Shown: positions 8,116-9,244 of the stretch, piece after piece
Position numbering within the stretch: position 1 is the stretch's first letter
Layout: each line of letters begins with the position of its first letter
NCBI GenBank assembly: GCA_015486905.1
Contig: WFQV01000083.1
Location: 1-9,244 of the forward strand
Reading direction: 5' to 3'
DNA from: Melioribacteraceae bacterium
Lineage (GTDB): Bacteria > Bacteroidota > Ignavibacteria > Ignavibacteriales > Melioribacteraceae
DNA length: 9,244 bases
The notes under the pieces: generated by a model
Told to the model about the DNA's origin: nothing
Database searches by the model: none
Seen by the model: only the letters and a program-made list of their open reading frames with translations
Made by a program: the position numbers and the translations under genes

Positions 8116-8739
8116 TTGGACGTAACAATTAATCCCCATTTGTGGGAAATAATTTTGTTCATTCCTTTTCTGTTCCTTTCTTTTGCCGTACACGAATTCG
8201 CCCACGCTTCTTTTGCGGTTCTTTTCGGAGATGACACACCCAGGCGCGAAGGCAGACTTACCCTAAACCCTATTAAACACCTCGATTTGCTCGGCAGCAT
8301 TGTAATTCCTTTCCTCGGACTTGCAGCCGGAGGATTTGTAATTGGTTGGGCAAAACCGGTTCGTGTTAACAGAAATAATTTTCCAAATCCCAGAGTTCAC
8401 GATACAATTGTTTCTCTCGCCGGTGCGGTTGCAAATTTATTTACCGCCATTCTTTTGGCATTTGCACTTAAAATATTTAATGTAAATTCTTCGGGTATTA
8501 TTCCCTCGGTTTTGAACCTTACCGTTTACTTCAATATTTTTCTTTTCTTTTTTAATCTTCTGCCTATTCCACCGTTGGACGGGGCGCATATTCTATTTAA
8601 CCTTTTTCCCAATCAATACACATTTAAATATTTGAACATGGGCTATTTGGGTTTAATATTGCTCTTCCTCTTTGTTTACAGCCCCTTGTGGAACTACTTC
8701 ATGGGCGCGGTTAATTATTTCGCGGTTCTGTTAATCTAA
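8116..8739 (+). CDS. Site-2 protease family (M50) membrane metalloprotease
   Basis: Small intramembrane zinc protease of 207 residues, of the PDZ-less site-2 protease group. The zinc motif HEFAH lies in the first membrane helix (His26, Glu27, His30). The second signature NLLPIPPLDG (147-156) supplies the third ligand, Asp155, and GWAKPV (77-82) matches the family's conserved 'GwAkPv' strand. The rest is about six hydrophobic helices, with no PDZ or CBS domain. Such proteases cut transmembrane segments of regulators or leftover signal peptides, but no substrate is visible here. It starts at TTG one base after the recombinase stop (TGA at 8112-8114), with a GAGAGG ribosome site 5 bases upstream. 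It is the last gene of the operon; no clear terminator follows. Confidence 0.93.
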   Translation: MDVTINPHLWEIILFIPFLFLSFAVHEFAHASFAVLFGDDTPRREGRLTLNPIKHLDLLGSIVIPFLGLAAGGFVIGWAKPVRVNRNNFPNPRVHDTIVSLAGAVANLFTAILLAFALKIFNVNSSGIIPSVLNLTVYFNIFLFFFNLLPIPPLDGAHILFNLFPNQYTFKYLNMGYLGLILLFLFVYSPLWNYFMGAVNYFAVLLI

Positions 8740-8781
8740 AGATTTTGGTACAGGTTTAAAATCAGTGGCGAAAAAAAAATT

Positions 8782-8809
8782 AGAAATGAGAAACAAGAAA
8801 TAAGAAATA
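8782..8809 (+). repeat. Tandem 7-base array, unit AGAAAYA-like (4 units)
   Basis: Four consecutive 7-base units start at 8782, 8789, 8796 and 8803. They keep AGAAA in positions 1-5 and vary at 6-7 (agaaatg, agaaaca, then agaaata twice). The array fits the wider AGANNNA pattern of the arrays at 8820 and 8955. Confidence 0.7.
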
Positions 8810-8819
8810 GTTAAACGCG

Positions 8820-8847
8820 AGACGCAAGAGGTAAGACGCAAGACATA
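8820..8847 (+). repeat. Tandem 7-base array, consensus AGANNNA (4 units)
   Basis: Four units start at 8820, 8827, 8834 and 8841. All keep AGA at positions 1-3 and A at position 7, with variable middles (agacgca twice, agaggta, agacata). The first 19 bases (8820-8838) recur exactly at 8955-8973. Confidence 0.75.
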
Positions 8848-8866
8848 TTAATTAAGAATTAAAAAT

Positions 8867-8894
8867 GTTTTGTCCACAAGCAAAAAGACAAAAC
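8867..8894. repeat. Perfect 8-bp inverted repeat with 12-base loop
   Basis: GTTTTGTC at 8867-8874 pairs exactly with GACAAAAC at 8887-8894. Loop 8875-8886 is A-rich. The stem is AT-rich (three G-C pairs) and no T-run follows on either strand within a few bases, so I do not call it a terminator. It lies between the 7-mer array and the first 8-mer array. Confidence 0.55.
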
Positions 8895-8924
8895 CATCCA
8901 CTCATCCATTTATCCAATTATCCA
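8893..8924 (+). repeat. Tandem 8-base array, consensus NNNATCCA (4 units)
   Basis: Four units start at 8893, 8901, 8909 and 8917, each ending ATCCA with a variable first three bases (acc, ctc, ttt, att). It is the opposite-strand version of the array at 9019-9056. Confidence 0.75.
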
Positions 8925-9040
8925 AGAATCACTACACGATAAAAGATAGATGCTAGACGCAAGAGGTAAGACGAAAGGAATTATGCTTGTTATTGTCAAA
9001 TCGAGAAACTTGTATAAATGGACGATTGGATGAGTGGATG
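8895..9040. repeat. Long imperfect inverted repeat formed by the two 8-mer arrays
   Basis: Bases 8895-8908 are the exact reverse complement of 9027-9040 (14 bp). Extending outward in the same register, 8895-8921 against 9014-9040 gives 23 Watson-Crick pairs plus one G-T of 27. The 92-base interval between the arms includes the second 7-mer array. Confidence 0.65.
8955..8975 (+). repeat. Second AGANNNA 7-base array (3 units), holding a 19-base exact direct repeat
   Basis: Units start at 8955, 8962 and 8969 (agacgca, agaggta, agacgaa). Bases 8955-8973 are identical to 8820-8838, 135 bases away. The array sits in the loop between the two opposed 8-mer arrays. Confidence 0.7.
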
Positions 9041-9056
9041 CATGGATGATTGGATT
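9019..9056 (+). repeat. Tandem 8-base array, consensus TGGATNNN (five units, last partial)
   Basis: Units start at 9019, 9027, 9035, 9043 and 9051. Each begins TGGAT (the first is TGGAC) followed by three variable bases. It is the reverse complement pattern of the NNNATCCA array at 8893-8924. Confidence 0.75.
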
Positions 9057-9063
9057 GTCCGCC

Positions 9064-9228
9064 TTACCCCGCAAAATGCGGGGCGTAGCCGAGTCGGGGT
9101 GTTGACAAATTATAACTTTTAACTATGCCAAACATTTCGATAGATTGCTTCACTTCGATACCTTCGGCATTGTTTTTGTTTTTCCAAATTTTCTTTCACA
9201 AACATTCGATTTCTTTTGGGTCGGTCAT
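9064..9228 (-). pseudogene. Possible remnant of an AlkD-like DNA alkylation repair gene (N-terminal fragment)
   Basis: On the minus strand an ATG at 9228-9226 reads MTDPKEIECL, then a TGA at 9198-9196, then continues in the same frame for 43 residues to a TAA at 9066-9064. The part NAEGIEVKQSIEMFGIVKSY followed by NLSTPRL resembles the 'NpeaveGMarFGI...yGvStP.LR' N-terminus of AlkD-type HEAT-repeat glycosylases. A 7-base direct repeat (TTCGATA at 9136-9142 and 9154-9160, 18 bases apart) suggests an in-frame 18-base duplication; removing it gives AEGIEMFGI, a better match to the family. Similarity ends at about 9100, where the GC-rich hairpin element begins, so the rest of the gene is missing. 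The in-frame stop plus truncation argue for a dead gene. The family match is from memory of a short, degenerate pattern and could be wrong. Confidence 0.3.
9066..9100. repeat. GC-rich element with two mutually exclusive hairpins
   Basis: CCCCGC (9067-9072) pairs with GCGGGG (9078-9083) around a 5-base AAAAT loop. Alternatively ACCCCG (9066-9071) pairs with CGGGGT (9095-9100), enclosing a small GGC/GCC stem at 9082-9090. The two outer stems share bases 9067-9071, so only one can form. The GC content is far above the AT-rich surroundings, and no T-run follows. It looks like a dispersed intergenic palindromic repeat, but that needs a genome search. Confidence 0.55.
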
Positions 9229-9244
9229 TTTTCAAACCTATCCA

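Larger units (their letters stand above)
1..8739 (+). other. Probable single operon of eight co-directional genes
   Basis: All eight genes are on the plus strand. Gaps are 26, 10, 16, 1 and 1 bases and overlaps are 11 bases (symporter/HAD) and 4 bases (pgpH/xerD). There is no room for internal terminators or large promoters. The operon's first gene and promoter lie before base 1. Functions are mixed: glycan-like, partner-switch regulator, transport, phosphatase, c-di-AMP hydrolysis, recombination, proteolysis. Confidence 0.7.
8740..9244. other. 505-base intergenic region rich in short degenerate repeats, no intact gene
   Basis: No plausible intact coding frame is seen on either strand between the protease stop and the window end. 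The region contains a poly-A stretch (8772-8779), three 7-base-period arrays, two oppositely oriented 8-base-period arrays, an 8-bp hairpin, a GC-rich double-hairpin element and, at the right, a broken minus-strand reading frame. There is no convincing rho-independent terminator after the operon: the stem GATTTT/AAAATC (8741-8746 with 8758-8763) is weak and lacks a T-run. Confidence 0.75.

Noticed and set aside
8741..8780. Possible terminator after the protease gene (GATTTT/AAAATC stem)
   Set aside because: The stem is AT-only apart from one pair, the loop is 11 bases, and it is followed by an A-run, not a T-run.
8782..9056. CRISPR array
   Set aside because: Units are 7-8 bases with no unique spacers of 25-40 bases, and no cas genes are present.
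9102..9129. TTGACA (9102-9107) followed 16 bases later by TATGCC, resembling a sigma-70 promoter on the plus strand
   Set aside because: The -10 match is poor, no plus-strand gene follows within the window, and the stretch is better explained as part of the minus-strand AlkD-like frame.
9196..9198. TGA as a recoded codon (selenocysteine or alternative code) in the minus-strand frame
   Set aside because: TGA ends pgpH and the recombinase gene normally, and the frame is truncated anyway after 43 more residues.

Overview
The window looks like a piece of a chromosome from a Bacteroidota/Chlorobiota-type (FCB group) bacterium, possibly an Ignavibacteria-like lineage. This is inferred from moderate-to-low GC, mostly weak or absent Shine-Dalgarno sites, the style of the proteins (a long SSS symporter with a hydrophilic insert, 7TM-HD phosphodiesterase, PDZ-less site-2 protease, GT9-like protein) and the repeat-rich intergenic DNA. 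There is no rRNA or other taxonomic marker, so the assignment is tentative. TGA, TAA and TAG are all used as stops.

Positions 1-8739 form one tightly packed block of eight plus-strand genes, probably a single operon. Intergenic gaps are 26, 10, 16, 1 and 1 bases and overlaps are 11 and 4 bases. In order: the 3' end of a GT9-like/uncharacterised gene (1-408), a STAS-domain anti-sigma factor antagonist (435-794), a 482-residue SSS-family Na+/solute symporter (805-2253, GTG start), a second, longer 639-residue SSS symporter (2270-4189), a Cof-type HAD phosphatase (4179-5024), a PgpH-like 7TM-HD c-di-AMP phosphodiesterase (5026-7224), a XerD/XerC-type tyrosine recombinase with all six catalytic residues (7221-8114), and a small M50 site-2 protease (8116-8739, TTG start). 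The promoter lies upstream of the window.

The themes are membrane transport, signalling and housekeeping. The STAS protein suggests partner-switching control. The two Na+ symporters could import sugars, organic acids or osmolytes. The PgpH homologue would lower c-di-AMP, which in many bacteria controls osmolyte and K+ transport, so co-transcription with symporters is suggestive but unproven. XerD and the protease are probably passengers of a housekeeping operon.

Positions 8740-9244 contain no intact gene and are the most unusual part. They hold several short degenerate arrays of two kinds. One is a 7-base unit with consensus AGANNNA (8782-8809, 8820-8847, 8955-8975). The other is an 8-base unit, NNNATCCA in one orientation (8893-8924) and its reverse complement TGGATNNN further on (9019-9056). 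The two 8-mer arrays form a long imperfect inverted repeat that encloses the last 7-mer array. An 8-bp perfect hairpin (8867-8894) and a GC-rich element with two mutually exclusive hairpins (9066-9100) also lie here. Against the right-hand element sits a minus-strand broken reading frame (9228-9064) that weakly resembles the N-terminus of an AlkD-like DNA alkylation repair protein, with an in-frame stop and an apparent 18-base internal duplication.
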